Below, piece by piece: positions 61,640 to 64,000 of a stretch of 64,000 nt of DNA. This DNA is from Epichloe hybrida (Eukaryota; Ascomycota; Sordariomycetes; Hypocreales; Clavicipitaceae). The position numbers and the translations under genes were made by a program. The stretch spans positions 1,612,001 to 1,676,000 of the forward strand of contig JAFEKR010000001.1 of NCBI GenBank assembly GCA_019022495.1. Direction: 5' to 3'. Position 1 is the first letter of the stretch, and the number at the start of each line of letters is the position of its first letter. The notes below the pieces were generated by a model that had not been told where the DNA came from, searched no databases, and saw nothing but the letters and a program-made list of their open reading frames with translations.

Positions 61640-62960
61640 ATGTCTAGCGAAGAAAAGTTATATATAATAGGCCTAGATACTTTTAATCTCTTTACTTTAG
61701 AACTATTAAAGTTATTCTTAAAGGTCTTAAGAAATTAGGTTACTATTAAGGTTTTAGTTATATAATAGCTTATGGTTTTATTAAAGAAGTTATATAAATT
61801 TGTAAATTCCCCTATAAGAAATTAGGCTAAGTTAAAGGACTAGTTATTAGCTACTTTCTTAATAATTTTAAATTCGCTCTTATAACACTAAATAGAATAA
61901 TATATATAGATATGTATAATCTTTAATCTCTTAATTATAAAACCTAAGTAACTATAGCTCTTATATATACTAATCTTCTATTTCCTATATAAGAAATTAG
62001 TTAATATTAATCTTATTAAGGGGATTAAGTATTATATTTAATACTATATAATCTTTTATATTATTATTTATACTAAGAGAAACGCCCTAATTTTAAGCGT
62101 TTTCTATATAATAAAGGTCTATAGGAATGCCTAAGATAATATGCTCTTTATTCTTTTATATATAGATTTTATAGCTATTTTATAGTGTAATAAAGTCTGC
62201 GAATTTATCTTGGATTATAGGTAAATAAATTGCGTTTAATATAATTTAATTTACTTTATTATCTTTAATAAATAATATATATATAGTAAGTTTATTAAAG
62301 AATACTATCTAGTAATTAAATACTTCTTTATATAGCTAATACTACTAGCTTTTAATTCTAATATTTCTTTTACTTAGCCTATATATATAATAAGAGCTAA
62401 TATAATTCCCTTAAGTAAACTAGTAAGAGATTTAGTTCTTATCCTTATATATAATTATAGCTAGGCTAGCTTATGCTAATATTACTTAGGTAGCTACCTA
62501 TAATAAAGTCTTAACTTTATAATTAGATCTTATAAAAAATAGTTATATTCTAAGGTATTTAATTATATAAAGATATTACTTTAATATACTAAGAGTAGTT
62601 ATAGTAAAGTAACTATAGTAAAACTAAATAATATAGCGTAAGTATATATTAATATATATATATACTTAGATTCTAAATCTCTTTAGCTTCTTATATTTAT
62701 TAAGGCACTAAAGGAAGTTTAGTCTAGGTACTAAGAAGTTTATATAATATTAAAAGTTCCCTTCCTAATGCTTTTAAACTTCTTTAGGAAAGACTATATA
62801 ATAAAAGTTATATAATTAGTTTTATAAGACTAGGACTTAGCCCTTTTATTATATATAATAATATAAATATCCTTAACTAAAGCCTTATATTATAGAGGTT
62901 TATTTTAAATTAGCTTTAAGGAATTAAATTATATTCTATAAAGTAATTTAGCGCTCTTTT
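61640..62960 (+). pseudogene. Second RIP-degraded coding-like region, family unknown
   Basis: From ATG 61640 (MSSEEKLY) the plus strand keeps a mostly open frame to about 62930, interrupted almost only by TAA/TAG. The inferred sequence is Leu/Ile/Tyr-rich. Together with 60493-61225 and the hexapeptide repeats it may be one long gene broken by frameshifts or introns. No domain is recognised, and I found no RT, integrase, DDE or helicase motif. Confidence 0.4.
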
Positions 62961-63576
62961 TCTATATAAAATTATCTTTTTATTCTATATTAATAGCAAA
63001 TTTTACAGATTATATATAGTGTATAGGATAGCTAGTCTTATGCTTAAAGGTCTTAAAGAATTAATTAATCTAAATAACTATAGGAGAAGAAGTAAAACTA
63101 TATGTAATAAATTAGTTTATCTATAATTTATATATAATTTTATATTTATAAGAAGCCCTATTACTAAAGCTATGTTTAGAGGGTTTATAAGCTAACTAGT
63201 TAATACCCTTATTACTAAAGAAGCTTAATAATAGTTAAATAAATAGTCTCTATAGGAATATCTTATATAAAAAGCTTAGAGATCTCTTTATATAAGGGCT
63301 AAAGATATTATACACTTTATAAAGTAAATAAAACTCCCTAGGCTTAAAGATAGTAATATAATATATAAAGACTAATACTTTAGCTACCTTATATAGAAAG
63401 CTTAGTATTAATTTAATCTAGGATTTATTTATAAGAAATCCTATTATTATAAAGGGATTTAATTTGCTTATAAAAGCTCTATAGGTTTTTTTGTGGACAT
63501 AGCATAATTATAATATACGAAAAATATATTATAAAAATCATAAAATCGCAAAATCATAAATAAGGGGTTGAGGGAT

Positions 63577-63631
63577 TTTTTTGTTTTGGCAGCCCTTTGC
63601 GGGACCTCTCTAATGTGCGACCGTACCCATG
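63577..63631 (-). repeat. Right end inverted repeat of the AT-rich block
   Basis: The complement of 63582-63601 equals the left core at 58633-58652. The outer part, to catg at 63628-63631, matches imperfectly. Confidence 0.75.
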
Positions 63632-64000
63632 TCCTGAGCAGCCTCAACTCGGGAATCCGCTCGTGACCTGCAGCCATCATCACCATCCGAAACATGCATT
63701 TTCCAAGGTTGAGGTCACGCGTGGGCAAACGAAACCGGGAAAACCCACAAATTGGCGTCCAACAAGGATTGATCTACTCCGCATTAACCGAGCATCATCA
63801 CTGGGTCGCTTTCACAATCAGAACGGATACGATGGCAGCCCTGGAGAAGAAGATAATAGGACCCAGATCAATATTCGCGACACGCCAACGCAAGATCTTG
63901 CAGCTTGCAGCTAGTGTTTAAGGGACCATGATGCGAGATTTGTCCAACGTATCCATCATAGTCATTTGTTTATTTTAATTTTAATTTTCACGTGTGCTGT
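63632..64000. other. Normal-composition sequence at the right edge, no gene seen
   Basis: The last 370 bases return to island-like composition. Two overlapping open frames of 75-105 codons on the plus strand lack any motif or good start context, and a partial gene continuing outside the window cannot be excluded. Confidence 0.45.

Larger units (their letters stand above)
58605..63631. mobile_element. AT-rich block bounded by inverted repeats, candidate large transposon
   Basis: The second AT-rich, RIP-like block is bordered by imperfect inverted repeats (58605-58657 and 63577-63631) whose 20-bp core is identical. Inside are a MITE and two or more degraded frames of unknown family. No target-site duplication is clear. 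It may be a DNA transposon with partly eroded ends, or a RIP-degraded insert whose flanks happen to be an inverted duplication. Confidence 0.4.

Noticed and set aside
63694..63921. 75-codon open frame near the right edge
   Set aside because: No motif or codon-bias signal, and it overlaps another frame of similar length; cannot be supported as a gene.

Overview
The window looks like a filamentous ascomycete nuclear genome, most likely a Sordariomycete and plausibly Hypocreales. Three recognisable genes have short GT-AG introns with ctaac/ctgac branch points. They sit in a GC-balanced island between blocks that are extremely AT-rich and packed with dead transposons. In the AT-rich blocks CpA/TpG is strongly depleted and TpA enriched, and the stops inside transposon reading frames are almost all TAA/TAG at Gln positions, with His/Cys codons turned into TAT/TAC. 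That is the signature expected of repeat-induced point mutation (RIP). RIP is inferred from the pattern, not measured.

Layout. 1-16963 is a nested pile of LTR elements: a Ty1/copia element running in from the left (3' LTR 2200-2995), a solo LTR of the same family in reverse orientation (3272-4089), a Gypsy element (A, from about 4154) split by a complete Gypsy element (B, 5549-12035, TSD actat), and a 2.4-kb LTR pair with no recognisable pol (14545-16963). 17105-18625 holds a hAT-type MITE and an identical 0.6-kb tandem duplication that begins inside it. 18933-38205 is one Gypsy element (C, minus strand, 115-bp LTRs) carrying a second complete Gypsy chromovirus (D, plus strand, 24313-34753, TSD atact). 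The right LTR of C is exactly where the AT-rich block ends, 314 bp upstream of the first gene.

The island 38206-58604 holds a Tum1/mercaptopyruvate-sulfurtransferase gene (38520-39601, +), the ribosomal protein uS5/RPS2 gene (40411-41646, +) and, convergent with it, a G1/S cyclin gene (44534-45841, -) that has a GC-AG intron and an apparent one-base frameshift. About 12 kb upstream of the cyclin leader has no gene I can support. It carries microsatellites, a G-quadruplex-prone tract and many copies of a short tactccgta motif.

58605-63631 is a second AT-rich block with imperfect inverted repeats at its ends (20-bp identical core). It contains a second MITE copy (in inverse orientation to the first) and degraded reading frames of a family I do not recognise. 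Normal composition returns from about 63.6 kb.

The three genes are ordinary housekeeping and cell-cycle genes and do not form a pathway. The biology here is compartmentalisation: essential genes in a small island bounded by RIP-degraded nested retroelements, with one boundary fixed by a single insertion into a promoter. I found no CRISPR array, biosynthetic cluster, Starship captain, tRNA or rRNA gene.
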